A stretch of 55,273 nt of DNA from Anaerolinea sp. (GCA_020047815.1 JAIFNG010000098.1:1-55273), one strand, 5' to 3'. Shown: positions 26,683 through 35,403, numbered from the stretch's first letter. Notes: generated by a model not told the origin, from the sequence alone. A program made the numbers and translations.

Positions 26683-27420
26683 ATGCGTATCGCTTTCATT
26701 TCTGACATTCATGGAAATTTCACCGCATTCCAGGAAGTTCTTACTGATATTAAAGGACAATCTGTTGACCAGATCATTTGCCTGGGCGATACCGTTACCA
26801 TGGGGCCACAACCCACTGAGGTGTTGAATACCCTAAGAGAATTGAAATGTGTGGTCATCAAGGGGAACCATGATGCAGCAACTCTGGATCCTGGGAACGC
26901 CGCTCAATATAAGGTCGCCAATCACCTCATTTCAGATCTGTACTGGTGCAGAAACCAACTATCACCAGATGACCTGCAATTTATTAATTCATTTGAGCCA
27001 ATGCACGAAATTGATCTGCCCCACGGCAATCGGATTCTGGCCTTCCATGGGTCGCCGCTTTCATCCACCGATATTATCCAGTCAACAACCCCCAACCACC
27101 TGTTGGATGTCTATTTTGAAGGGCAAAAAGCCAATATCTTCATTGGCGGACATTCCCACGTCCAAATGGTTCGGCGTTATGAAGACAAACTTATCCTGAA
27201 TTCGGGCAGTATTGGCAACACATTTAAGTTTCCATACTCGCCAGGCAAATCGGTGCATTTACTGCCATGGGCGGAGTATATTGTCATCAACCAAAGCGAA
27301 CATTCACTGAGCATAGACGCACGCCGCGTTTACTTTGACACAGATGAACTGCTCAAAAAAGTCAGAGAAAGCCAATTACCCTGTGCATCCTGGTGGATCG
27401 AGCAATATTCCAAACCATAG
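26683..27420 (+). CDS. Calcineurin-like metallophosphoesterase
   Basis: 245 aa with the full set of dinuclear metal motifs: FISDIHGNFTAF (about 4-15), CLGDTVTMGP (about 34-43), IKGNHDAATL, and IFIGGHSHVQM followed by LNSGSIG. This is the YfcE/DUF2437-like group that acts on phosphodiesters or nucleotides. The substrate cannot be read from sequence. GTTGACAC just before the ATG has no clear ribosome binding site, so the start is supported mainly by the family N terminus MRIAFISDIHGN. Confidence 0.87.
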   Translation: MRIAFISDIHGNFTAFQEVLTDIKGQSVDQIICLGDTVTMGPQPTEVLNTLRELKCVVIKGNHDAATLDPGNAAQYKVANHLISDLYWCRNQLSPDDLQFINSFEPMHEIDLPHGNRILAFHGSPLSSTDIIQSTTPNHLLDVYFEGQKANIFIGGHSHVQMVRRYEDKLILNSGSIGNTFKFPYSPGKSVHLLPWAEYIVINQSEHSLSIDARRVYFDTDELLKKVRESQLPCASWWIEQYSKP

Positions 27421-27572
27421 CACCAAGAAAAGGGGAGAGAAAAGTCAATTAATGGATGGCAGGCTGAGGCATCATCCTGTAATAAGGCAAAATATCAACA
27501 TCAGACCGGTTCTCCATTCAAAACGCTTTGTGTAATTACATGTTCATTTAAATAATGGCACAGGAAAATTTC

Positions 27573-28160
27573 ATGAACAAACTCATCGTCATTGTCGGCC
27601 CCAGTGGAGCTGGCAAGACCACACTTGCGCGTGCTCTATGCCAAAAACGCGATTTTGCAATTGCATACGAACAGCATAAAGAAAGACCGTTTCAGGCGCT
27701 CTTCAAACAGGATCCAAAATATGCACTAGCCAACCAACTGGATTATCTGCTTTTTCGCGCCGAGCAGGAATTTAAATTGCGGAATGGTAATGTGCCTGCG
27801 CTAATGGATGGAGGGCTCGACCTCGATTTTCACGGCTTTACCCGTCTATTCCATGCTCACGGCTGGCTAACCGACCAAGAGCTGGGTTTGTGCCAAAGAT
27901 TCTACGAACACACCCGCTGCCTGCTCCCCCCGCCAGACCTAATCGTCTCACTCAGCATCTCGGATGAAATCATCAACCAGAGGCTGGCCGCCCGCAGCAG
28001 GATCAATATTGCATCGAGTGCTGATACAGCGCTATTTAATTCATTTATCGCGAAATGGCTGGATTCGATTCCCGCCTGCCGCTTGCTGCATTTGGATGTT
28101 TCAGAAGAATCAGCAAATTACCCCAACAGTGTTCGCACAATTTTGGAAAGGCTGAAATAA
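27573..28160 (+). CDS. P-loop kinase, deoxynucleoside-kinase-like
   Basis: About 195 aa. P-loop IVIVGPSGAGKTTLARAL (about 5-22) opens the protein. DGGLDLDFHGFTRLFHAHGW, then FYEHTRCLLPPPDLIVSLSI and a late LAARSRINIA 'lid' stretch, resemble deoxynucleoside kinases and related P-loop kinases that read 'LPPPDLVIYL'. I preferred the second ATG with AGGA at a 7-nt spacing over one six codons earlier. Substrate unknown; nucleoside phosphorylation is inferred from fold similarity. Confidence 0.65.
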   Translation: MNKLIVIVGPSGAGKTTLARALCQKRDFAIAYEQHKERPFQALFKQDPKYALANQLDYLLFRAEQEFKLRNGNVPALMDGGLDLDFHGFTRLFHAHGWLTDQELGLCQRFYEHTRCLLPPPDLIVSLSISDEIINQRLAARSRINIASSADTALFNSFIAKWLDSIPACRLLHLDVSEESANYPNSVRTILERLK

Positions 28161-28200
28161 CTTCTCGCTTTTTCCATTGTTCCCAACCGGGATCCTTTAA

Positions 28201-28350
28201 TTTACCCCGATCAAGAAAGGTAAACTCAATGCCATCGACGCGGATTATTCCCTGGTTGGCGGATTGGGATTGATGGCTAAGGAGCATCCAAAGAATGTTG
28301 ACAAAACCAGCCTGTATCTGACTTCCATCCAAAAGGGGGAAATTTTTTAG
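28201..28350 (+). pseudogene. Orphan coding fragment, unidentified
   Basis: An open stretch of 49 codons, entered after an in-frame TAA and closed by TAG, reads LNAIDADYSLVGGLGLMAKE followed by TSLYLTSIQKGEIF. The mix of residues is protein-like but there is no start codon with a ribosome binding site at its beginning. It looks like the surviving 3' end of a lost gene. I do not recognise the family. Confidence 0.35.
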
Positions 28351-28413
28351 AATATGTTGCAGCAAGGTTTGTCGTGTGACGGGGTGAACTCAAGCAACAA
28401 CCAGAATGGGACG

Positions 28414-29091
28414 TTAAATCCGTTTACTCAGTTGATCCAATCCCGCATGATCTGTCAGCACAAACTCGGTACGGGTGACTTCAATCAGCTTTTTATCAGA
28501 AAAACTATATAGTGCACGGCAGACCATCTCACGGGTTGAGCCGATGCGCGCCGCCATTTCATCAAGGGTCAGGTAACGCGAGATGGAGGCATCACCCGCT
28601 GTTTCAAAATGGTCAAGCAATAATCGTGCCAGCCTGCCTGCCACAGGGTGAAAAGCCAATCCTTCCACCAGGTTACTGGCGTGTTGCATCCGATCTGCCA
28701 TGAGGCGGCTGATCTCCCAAGATACCCGCCCGTTGCGGAGCAGGATCGGCAATATGGAATCCCGGGACCAAAGATAAAGGATGCTCTTTTCACGCGCTTC
28801 CAAAGTAACAGGCATGGGCGCTTCTTCGTGGAAAAAAGCAAGTCCCCAAAATAATTCTCCCCGGCCAAAACAAGCTACATGCAGGCTGCGCCCGTCGCTG
28901 GATTCCTTAAGCGCTTCGACCTTGCCCTCTCCCACCAAAAAAATGTGAGGCCAGACCTCATCATATAAAATAACAGTCTCATCTTTTGAATACACATGCC
29001 GCCTGGCTTGCTGAATCATCAACTGCCTGTCGTTGTCTTCAAGCGCTGAAAAGATGGGATTATTTTTAAGAATGGTCAATAAGTTGTTCAT
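28414..29091 (-). CDS. Crp/Fnr-family transcriptional regulator 1
   Basis: 225 aa: an N-terminal cyclic-nucleotide-binding-like beta barrel (about 20-130), a dimer helix, and a C-terminal winged helix with LTLDEMAARIGSTREMVCRA (about 172-191). The recognition helix carries Arg-Glu-x-x-x-Arg (TREMVCR), the arrangement of E. coli CRP. The cAMP pocket is not canonical: EAPMPVTLEA stands where CRP has its RSATV segment, and there is no N-terminal Fe-S cysteine cluster. The effector is unknown. Its start is 3 nt after the stop of regulator 2, so the two are co-transcribed. Confidence 0.88.
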   Translation of the reverse strand: MNNLLTILKNNPIFSALEDNDRQLMIQQARRHVYSKDETVILYDEVWPHIFLVGEGKVEALKESSDGRSLHVACFGRGELFWGLAFFHEEAPMPVTLEAREKSILYLWSRDSILPILLRNGRVSWEISRLMADRMQHASNLVEGLAFHPVAGRLARLLLDHFETAGDASISRYLTLDEMAARIGSTREMVCRALYSFSDKKLIEVTRTEFVLTDHAGLDQLSKRI

Positions 29092-29094
29092 TGA

Positions 29095-29769
29095 TCACTT
29101 CCTATCGGCCAGAGATTCCAATTTTTCGCGATCCAAAAACGCCAGTTCCATCCGGCTGATCTGGATCAGCCCCTCATCAGCAAAGCGGTGCAGGGTTCGG
29201 CTGACCAGCTCACGGGTAGTCCCGACCGTGTCTGCCATCTGGTCGAGGGTCAGATCACGCGGCGCAGATTTTCCATCCACACTGGCGTAATGCGATAATA
29301 ATAATCGGGCTAATCTTCCTGCCACAGGATGAAAAGCAAACCCGTAGACCACTTCACGGACGCGACGCATATATTGGGTGAGGATGAGGGAAACATCCCA
29401 GGCGGCTTCTGCGTTCCGCAACAGGATCGGGAGAATGGCTTCACGCTCCCAAAGATATAAGACCGCATCTTCACGGACTTCGAGCGAAGCGGGCATTGGC
29501 AGGTTATCCACCACTGAATGTCCCCAGACTACTTCGCACGAGCTGAGTTTGAAGACCACCTGACGGCGTCCTTCGGGGGAAAGCATTGCCCATTCCAGCC
29601 GTCCTGAAGCAAGATATGCCACTTTTGACCAGGTCTCCCCCTGCCAGCAGACATATTCGTCTTTCTTGTATTTTTTTATGATTGCGTGTTCCACCAATTC
29701 ATTACGATCCAATTCAGTGAGTTTGGAAAAAACAGGCGCACGCGAAAGGCAATCAAGGATGTTTTGCAA
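29095..29769 (-). CDS. Crp/Fnr-family transcriptional regulator 2
   Basis: 224 aa from a TTG start that has GGAG 6 nt upstream and gives LQNILDCLSRAPVFSKL, in register with the N termini of the other two regulators here. Longer frames run into the divergent gene and are rejected. It has a cNMP-like barrel with the same atypical LPMPASLEVRE segment, then the winged helix LTLDQMADTVGTTRELVSRT with CRP-type Arg-Glu-x-x-x-Arg. No Fe-S cysteines. It is divergent from the first of the repeated membrane proteins, its likely target. Confidence 0.85.
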   Translation of the reverse strand: MQNILDCLSRAPVFSKLTELDRNELVEHAIIKKYKKDEYVCWQGETWSKVAYLASGRLEWAMLSPEGRRQVVFKLSSCEVVWGHSVVDNLPMPASLEVREDAVLYLWEREAILPILLRNAEAAWDVSLILTQYMRRVREVVYGFAFHPVAGRLARLLLSHYASVDGKSAPRDLTLDQMADTVGTTRELVSRTLHRFADEGLIQISRMELAFLDREKLESLADRK

Positions 29770-29893
29770 GGGATTCTCCGACAATTTATAAAAATGCAAA
29801 GACGGCAGAACCGCTTTGTGATATTTTTCTCGTGCGATAAACCATTCATCCCTGACGGACAGAAATATTATATCAATTTTGAGGAGATGTAAG

Positions 29894-30898
29894 ATGATAA
29901 ATGAAACGACCAAGACCCAACGCATCCTTATGACGGTTGTGGCGGTCATCGGTGGCTTGTACCTGATGCTATGGGCGCCCACCCAGGCCATGCAGACCTT
30001 GAAGGTCAGCCTGGATCAAGTGCTGTTGCGCCTCGTGCCGCACGATGCAGATTTCTATCCCGCTGTGCCAGTCCTTTCGGTCACATTCTCAGCGTGGATC
30101 ATTGCCTTTGTTTTTGCAGGCGCATTTCTGCTGATGCTGGCGAAGAAGTTGTACGAAGGTGTGAAGTGGGCGCGCGCCGCCGCTCTGGGCATGTTTGCCA
30201 TCCCTTCGGTTGGCGGAATGACCATGCTGATCCCCTGGTTCGTGTTGGTGCTGGCTGAATATCCCGAAAAGGGCGTGCCGCCGCATACCATCAGCGGGAT
30301 GCCGCCCGTTATGTTCGTATTGTTCATCAACCTGTTGTTCTATTTCATCATCCTATTTTCTGATCAGGACACGCTCAAGAACAAAGTGTTGAAACTCGTC
30401 CCATACACAGGCTTGGGCGTTGTTTCGGGCATGGTCTTTATGAACGGACAACACGGTGTCCGTTACTTTATCCATATCCCCGGTGAATTTATCACCGATG
30501 CCAATGGACTGGTCTCTGCCAACCCCACCCCGCCTCCGTTCACTTCCACGCTGGCGCATTACATCACCAACCTTGACCACCTGGATTGGAGAACTTTTGA
30601 CATGGTTTCCGATCAGGCCGTATACAGCCCGCAGACTCTGGCGCTGCTGCTGGGTGGATTCCTGCTCTACGTTGCCTCTGTGCTGTTGATCGTTTCCATT
30701 CCTCTGCTGGCGATGAAGAACAAAGCTGGCTGGTATATTGCCACCACGGCGGCGTTGGCTACCGCTGTTGTCAGTTTTCAAGGCTTTGTGGTGCGAAGTT
30801 CAACCGAGTGGCTGCAAGGGGGTATTTTATCCCTGGGATTGCTGGCAATTCTGGTCATTCCCGCCTTTAAGAATCAATTGATCGAAAAAGGCGAATAA
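29894..30898 (+). CDS. Polytopic membrane protein, cluster family A, member 1
   Basis: 334 aa with about eight hydrophobic helices and no recognised domain. Landmarks shared with the two following members: an acidic periplasmic-looking loop after helix 1, then ARAAALGMFAIPSVGGMTML and PWFVLV, a central MNGQHGVRYF, and a late SIPLLAMKNKAGWYIATTAA before the final two helices. A good GAGGAGATGTAAG ribosome binding site precedes the ATG. It is divergent from Crp/Fnr regulator 2. Conserved Arg/His in membrane segments could bind heme or quinone, but that is speculation. Confidence 0.7.
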   Translation: MINETTKTQRILMTVVAVIGGLYLMLWAPTQAMQTLKVSLDQVLLRLVPHDADFYPAVPVLSVTFSAWIIAFVFAGAFLLMLAKKLYEGVKWARAAALGMFAIPSVGGMTMLIPWFVLVLAEYPEKGVPPHTISGMPPVMFVLFINLLFYFIILFSDQDTLKNKVLKLVPYTGLGVVSGMVFMNGQHGVRYFIHIPGEFITDANGLVSANPTPPPFTSTLAHYITNLDHLDWRTFDMVSDQAVYSPQTLALLLGGFLLYVASVLLIVSIPLLAMKNKAGWYIATTAALATAVVSFQGFVVRSSTEWLQGGILSLGLLAILVIPAFKNQLIEKGE

Positions 30899-30948
30899 CT
30901 AAAAGATACGCATGACCGTAACAAGGGTTATGCGCATTCTCCTTTTGC

Positions 30949-30980
30949 AAATGGAGTCGAATCCCTCGACTCCATTTTGG
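30949..30980. terminator. Bidirectional terminator between convergent genes
   Basis: A 12-bp stem, AAATGGAGTCGA over ATCCC to TCGACTCCATTT, lies between the first family-A gene and the convergent regulator 3. Its A/T ends can serve as a tail on either strand. A second, shorter stem (CGCAT-ACC with GGT-ATGCG) sits just upstream at about 30909-30934. Confidence 0.75.
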
Positions 30981-30997
30981 CTTTAAAAGGGAATATG

Positions 30998-31669
30998 TTA
31001 TTCCGCACCCGCCAATCGCTCCAGGGCTGGTCGATCACACAAGGTAATGCTGGCGCGCGTCACCTGAAGCAAACCGCTTCTTTGAAGAGTATACAAAGTC
31101 CGGCAAATGACTTCAGGGGAGGACGCCACCATGGATGCAAGTTGATCAAGGGTTAGATCCCGTTGTGCAGAATTTTCCGAGGCAGGGACCTGCTCCAGCA
31201 GCAATTTTGCCAGGCGGCCTGTGACCGGCTGGAATGCCAGTTCGGCAATCGTCTCGCGCCGCTTGCGAATCATTTTTATCTGCCGGCGCAACAAGGCGCG
31301 AACAGCATCTGAATTCTCAAACAAAATCCGAAGAGCGTCTTCACCCTCCCATTGATAAATAACACTTTCCTGTACAGCCCCCAACGTGGAAGGCATTGGC
31401 TCTCCATCAAATAACGAATGCGGCCAGAATTCATCCCATTGTTCCCATGTGAAGACTACATAGCTTTTCCCCTCGAACGACTGAATGACTGACTGCAATT
31501 TCCCTCTTGCAATAAACAATATTTTTGACCAAAGATCACCCTGATAATAAAGCGTTTCATCACGTTTCATGACACGTCGGAAAGCCATCGAAGCCAGCCG
31601 TTGCTTCTGAGCGATTGTAAATTCCCCAAATACTTCAGCGTTTTCCAATAACTCCACTAGGTCGGGCAT
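30998..31669 (-). CDS. Crp/Fnr-family transcriptional regulator 3
   Basis: 223 aa, with the same domain plan as the other two. The barrel again has an atypical GEPMPSTLGAV segment in place of the cAMP cassette. The winged helix LTLDQLASMVASSPEVICRT differs: the recognition helix has Pro-Glu-x-x-Cys-Arg, with no Arg before the Glu, as in FNR-type rather than CRP-type proteins. An FNR-like palindrome (31710-31723) lies between it and the divergent family-A gene 2. No cysteine cluster, so it is not an oxygen-sensing Fe-S FNR. Confidence 0.87.
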   Translation of the reverse strand: MPDLVELLENAEVFGEFTIAQKQRLASMAFRRVMKRDETLYYQGDLWSKILFIARGKLQSVIQSFEGKSYVVFTWEQWDEFWPHSLFDGEPMPSTLGAVQESVIYQWEGEDALRILFENSDAVRALLRRQIKMIRKRRETIAELAFQPVTGRLAKLLLEQVPASENSAQRDLTLDQLASMVASSPEVICRTLYTLQRSGLLQVTRASITLCDRPALERLAGAE

Positions 31670-31709
31670 TGCGTTTATCCTTACAGTAAGAGAATTATTC
31701 TTCTAGATC

Positions 31710-31723
31710 TTGACATAAGTCAA
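31710..31723. promoter_or_regulatory. FNR-like operator palindrome
   Basis: TTGACATAAGTCAA is a perfect 5-4-5 inverted repeat, one base per half-site away from the FNR/DNR consensus TTGAT-N4-ATCAA. It lies in the divergent gap between Crp/Fnr regulator 3 and the second family-A membrane gene, 86 bp before that gene's start. Confidence 0.7.
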
Positions 31724-31809
31724 GGCGAAGATGGGTAAATGAGAATACCATGTGTACATGTTATCACAATCTGAACAATGTTCAGAAAATCTCACTTATC
31801 GGAGGAAAA

Positions 31810-32685
31810 ATGTTACCCCAAACACCCAGCAATGCCCGCCTAGCAGCAGTAACGATCCTGGTGATTGCCGCCATTTTGATGGTTGTGTACGTGCCCTTTG
31901 CTTCATTCAATATGGTCAATCCCATTCTTGAACTCCAATTGGAGCGCATCGAACAATTCAAGGCTAGTGGCGATGCCAGTTGGCCCTTGCTTACCCTGAC
32001 CACCTGGCTGGTCAGTTTTTTCTACCCTTTCTGGGGTACATTGACCCTTTGCGCGGGAATCGCGGTTTTTTTCATCGTCAAACCTCTTTATAACGGCGAA
32101 GTTTGGGCACGCGGCATGGCTCTGTTGTGTTTCTCAGTTCCTTCAGTGGGCGGAGCATATATGATCGTTCCGTGGATGAACTTTGTCGGCACCAAATATG
32201 GCGGGTTTCCTCCAGCGGTTGCCATCATGATGCTTGGGTTAATTCCATTTTTCGCCGTTCTACTGTTGGACAAGGGCGATCTTAAACAGAAATTTGTGGA
32301 TTTCGTAGCATTCATGGCGCTCGGTGTTGCGGCTTCATATAGTTTTTCCAATGGACATGCCGCTTTCCGCGTGCTTTACGGTCACCCCAAACGCCCAATG
32401 TTTGCCGAGGGCATCGCAATCACCTTCGTCGGCTTTCTTGGATTGTGGCTTGGCTGGTGGTTGTTGACCGCCGCAATCTATAAACTCGGCGTCCGCAAAG
32501 AGTCTGGCTGGTATCTCATGCTCATCGGCGGCGCCATCACAGCAGTTGCCGGATTCGCTACAGGATATGTCCGCCATACCACAGTTGACTACTGGTTAAA
32601 CGGCATTTTGGGACTGATCTGTGTCGTTTTACCGCTCATACCTCTTTTCAAAGAACGCTTGTTAACCACATATTCTGGTAAATAA
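31810..32685 (+). CDS. Polytopic membrane protein, cluster family A, member 2
   Basis: 291 aa with about eight hydrophobic helices. Shared landmarks with its neighbours: ARGMALLCFSVPSVGGAYMI then VPWMNF, a central FSNGHAAFRVLYGH, and a late KESGWYLMLIGGAITAVAG. The start has GGAGG 7 nt upstream; an ATG 60 nt earlier is not supported. Expression is probably controlled through the FNR-like palindrome upstream. No family name recognised. A strong terminator follows. Confidence 0.7.
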   Translation: MLPQTPSNARLAAVTILVIAAILMVVYVPFASFNMVNPILELQLERIEQFKASGDASWPLLTLTTWLVSFFYPFWGTLTLCAGIAVFFIVKPLYNGEVWARGMALLCFSVPSVGGAYMIVPWMNFVGTKYGGFPPAVAIMMLGLIPFFAVLLLDKGDLKQKFVDFVAFMALGVAASYSFSNGHAAFRVLYGHPKRPMFAEGIAITFVGFLGLWLGWWLLTAAIYKLGVRKESGWYLMLIGGAITAVAGFATGYVRHTTVDYWLNGILGLICVVLPLIPLFKERLLTTYSGK

Positions 32686-32700
32686 GCTCATTCTCCTTGG

Positions 32701-32737
32701 CAACTCCGAAGCCTGTGATGCTTCGGAGTTGTTTTTA
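32701..32737. terminator. Rho-independent terminator
   Basis: A 12-bp stem (CAACTCCGAAGC with GCTTCGGAGTTG) over CTGTGAT, followed by TTTTT. It separates family-A gene 2 from the convergent methyltransferase gene. Confidence 0.9.
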
Positions 32738-32746
32738 ATTTCCCAC

Positions 32747-33322
32747 TTACAATTTTATTTGCTTCTCAGCAATCACCCAGGCATTAAAACTGCCCGTCTC
32801 GATATGGACGCGGGCATTGGGATAATTGAGGAGTTCGGCAATGCGCGGCGGGGAGAGAAAATGACTGCGCATCAGCGCGAGTTTTTCCGCGAGGGCAAGC
32901 AGTTTCACCCCAAAGAGGCGCAAGTCGGGTTCTTCAATGACAAGGCGTCCACCGGGCTGGAGAGTCCGCCAGAGTTCGTCCACTGTCCCACGCTGGTCGC
33001 AGACATGATGAAGCGCGTCCACCATAATGATGCGGGCAAACGTCTCGTCGGCAAAGGGCAGTTTTTCGGTATGCGAGCAGACGGGTCGCAAGCCGTCTTT
33101 TTGGCGGGCTTCGGACAACATTTTGCAGGACAGGTCAGCCACGACAATTGGGTTGGCTTTGCCGCTCATGAACTGCGCCACCCGTCCCGTGCCGCCGCCT
33201 GCGTCGAGCAATGCGCCAGACGCGGGCAGGTCTGCAAATCTCCACATCTCCTGCGGGTCTTTGGGCGGGATAAAGGTTTCGTAGAGCGGGGCAAGAAAAT
33301 CAAAATGGTCAAAGATGGGCAT
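32747..33322 (-). CDS. Class I SAM-dependent methyltransferase
   Basis: 191 aa. SAM motif I LLDAGGGTGRVAQFM (about 38-52), motif II IVVADLSCKML, the post-motif LPFADETFARIIMVDALHHV, and LWRTLQPGGRLVIEEPD are typical of UbiE/MenG-like methyltransferases. The acceptor cannot be fixed. A quinone or heme-pathway substrate would fit the neighbouring redox-type genes, but the gene is on the opposite strand, so that link is only suggestive. Confidence 0.85.
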   Translation of the reverse strand: MPIFDHFDFLAPLYETFIPPKDPQEMWRFADLPASGALLDAGGGTGRVAQFMSGKANPIVVADLSCKMLSEARQKDGLRPVCSHTEKLPFADETFARIIMVDALHHVCDQRGTVDELWRTLQPGGRLVIEEPDLRLFGVKLLALAEKLALMRSHFLSPPRIAELLNYPNARVHIETGSFNAWVIAEKQIKL

Positions 33323-33496
33323 GGGGTCTCCGTTTGAATGGGCGGGAGTATAACACTTTGAAAAATTTCCACCGTGTCAACACTACTTTGGGAATTGCGA
33401 AAAGAAAGACTTCTGATCTTGCTTTAAGGCAAAGATTTCAGCTCGGTGTTTATGATAACTTTCGTGTGTAATTAAAACTTCATTCTGGAGGATCAC

Positions 33497-34342
33497 ATGA
33501 AAGAAACTTCCCAAAGTAATCGCAACGCAATGTCCATCATTGCGATCGTGATCGGGCTTGTGATGGCATATGTCATTCCATTCCTGACCCAAACATCGCT
33601 GGAACGGGTATTGGTTCATTTAACCGCCCACATCGCAGAGGGTTTCCCTGCATTTTCAAGTGGATTGCCGATGTTCGACCTTTCCTACTCCATCTGGCGC
33701 GCGCTCATCTTTGCGGGCGGTGCGGGGTTGATCGTCATTTCATGGGAGATTAAAAAAGGCAGCGAGTGGACCTATCCTCTTGCCCTGACTCTTTTTGCCC
33801 TTCCCGCAGTAGGCGGTTTTTATATGTTCCTGCCCTACGTCAGCTGGGTGCCTGGCTTTCCATTACCAATGATCATTTCGTTTATCGGATTGACTGGATA
33901 TTGGAGTTTTATCTTCCTGCGCCATGGCACGAAAATCAAAAAATGGACTCAATTTGGGGCACTGACGTTTATCGGCATGTTGACCACTCACGCCTTCACG
34001 ATTGGGATCGGCGCACAACGCACCATGGCAACCCGTCCCGGCTTCCCTATGTATCCTGACTTTACCTGGTGGCTCTTCCGTTGGGCTGGTGAAGTGAACT
34101 GGGTGGCGGTCATTTTCCTGTTCATGTCCATTCCCCTGCTGGCAATGGGGAAACGCAAGGGATGGTGGATGGCGGTTATTTCATGCATTGCGATCCTGAT
34201 GATCAATGTCCCAACGCAGTTCATCCGCACCAAAACATTGGATTATTTTTACGGAGCGCTGCTCGCCATCGGCGTGCTGGTCTTCACCATGATTCCCTAC
34301 TTCAAGAAGCACCTGCTGGAAGACGAATCACCAGAAGCTTGA
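33497..34342 (+). CDS. Polytopic membrane protein, cluster family A, member 3
   Basis: 281 aa, about eight hydrophobic helices. Landmarks: LTLFALPAVGGFYMFLPYV in place of the IPSVGG-PW of members 1 and 2, IGAQRTMATRPGFP at the centre, and MSIPLLAMGKRKGWWMAVI near the end. TGGAGG lies 8 nt before the ATG. A weak FNR-like inverted repeat TTGCTTTAAGGCAA lies at 33419-33432. It heads the longer plus-strand run that leads to the NapH-like gene. Confidence 0.7.
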   Translation: MKETSQSNRNAMSIIAIVIGLVMAYVIPFLTQTSLERVLVHLTAHIAEGFPAFSSGLPMFDLSYSIWRALIFAGGAGLIVISWEIKKGSEWTYPLALTLFALPAVGGFYMFLPYVSWVPGFPLPMIISFIGLTGYWSFIFLRHGTKIKKWTQFGALTFIGMLTTHAFTIGIGAQRTMATRPGFPMYPDFTWWLFRWAGEVNWVAVIFLFMSIPLLAMGKRKGWWMAVISCIAILMINVPTQFIRTKTLDYFYGALLAIGVLVFTMIPYFKKHLLEDESPEA

Positions 34343-34408
34343 TTTTTTGAACATCCTCTTTATGTGTCCTCCCCCTTCTGCGCGAAGGGGGAGGACACCC
34401 ACCATGAA

Positions 34409-34567
34409 ATGAAAATTCACCCTCGTTATTACCCCTATATCATCATCACGTATTTGGTTTTCCTGCTCATTGGCATCCTGCTGGGCTTTGGTCCTGACCG
34501 TATTGGAGGAGGTCACGGGAAAAACATGTTAATACAACTCGTCCTCGTACTGGAGTCCCTGACATGA
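34409..34567 (+). CDS. Small membrane protein, hypothetical
   Basis: 52 aa with one transmembrane helix (YYPYIIITYLVFLLIGILLG, about 7-26) and a short tail with GGGHGKNM. Its stop overlaps the start of the NapH-like gene as ATGA, so translation is probably coupled. No family recognised. A longer frame starting 45 nt upstream adds a sequence without support. Confidence 0.5.
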   Translation: MKIHPRYYPYIIITYLVFLLIGILLGFGPDRIGGGHGKNMLIQLVLVLESLT

Positions 34568-35403
34568 CCGCCACCATCCGTAAAAAAAACTACTCAATCG
34601 CCAAAAGCCGCCATGTAATCCAGTGGATTATCGTTATCGGAACACTGCTCATCGGATTGCGGCACATCATGCCGGGTGAAGCCTCTCGCGGCGGCTCCTT
34701 CGATTCTTTTTGCGCCTTTGGCGGGATGGAAACACTCCTGCCATTTCTTTTTACAGGACACCTGCTCAAATCCACGAACCTGCTCAACTTCTCGGTCCTG
34801 ATCGCCACGCTGGGAGTCTCCTTCGTGGCAGGACGTGCCTTCTGCGGCTGGTTGTGCGGGTTAGGCGCGATACAGGATTTCATCGCAGAATGGACGCGGA
34901 AACTTCTTGGTGAAAAGCAGCATATACGCGGCAAACGCAGTAAAACGACCCTGCCCCTGAGCCTGCCCGCCACCATTGACCGTCCGCTGCGTTACGCAAA
35001 ATATCTTGTACTGCTCTGGATCATGGTTGGCAGTCTTTACACGGCATACCCACCCCTGCGCGAGTTCTGTCCCGTGCGCGCTGTATTCGGTCTTCATATG
35101 ACCACGCTATTGTGGGTCACACTCGCTGTCTTTATAGCAGGCTCGGTTTTGGTGGAACGCTTCTGGTGCAAATATCTTTGTCCTCTTGGTGCAACACTGG
35201 CGATCTTCAACAAAATCTCGCCCGTACAGATCGTCTCCAATTCCAATCAATGCAACAGTTGCGGGCGCTGTGACATCGAATGTTCAATGGGCATCAAAGA
35301 CGTCCCTCTCCATCTGAACGACCCTGAATGTACCCGCTGTTTGGAATGTATGGATACCTGTGCCCGGGATGGCTCGCTGGAACTAAGAATCATCAAGCCT
35401 TGA
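34564..35403 (+). CDS. NapH/NosR-type membrane ferredoxin (4Fe-4S) protein
   Basis: 279 aa. About four to five hydrophobic helices carry two cytoplasmic Cys motifs of the NapH/NosR kind, FCGWLCGLGAIQDF (about 93-106) and FWCKYLCPLGATLAIF (about 200-215). A C-terminal tail holds two ferredoxin clusters, CNSCGRCDIECSMGI and CTRCLECMDTCARDG, each with four Cys. Such proteins pass electrons from quinol to periplasmic reductases. No nosZ, napA or similar terminal reductase lies in the window, so its partner is unknown; the surrounding membrane proteins are candidates. Confidence 0.88.
   Translation: MTATIRKKNYSIAKSRHVIQWIIVIGTLLIGLRHIMPGEASRGGSFDSFCAFGGMETLLPFLFTGHLLKSTNLLNFSVLIATLGVSFVAGRAFCGWLCGLGAIQDFIAEWTRKLLGEKQHIRGKRSKTTLPLSLPATIDRPLRYAKYLVLLWIMVGSLYTAYPPLREFCPVRAVFGLHMTTLLWVTLAVFIAGSVLVERFWCKYLCPLGATLAIFNKISPVQIVSNSNQCNSCGRCDIECSMGIKDVPLHLNDPECTRCLECMDTCARDGSLELRIIKP

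Noticed and set aside
29770..29991. Longer start for Crp/Fnr regulator 2
   Set aside because: It would overlap the divergent membrane gene and adds a sequence unlike the other two regulators; a TTG with GGAG fits the family length.
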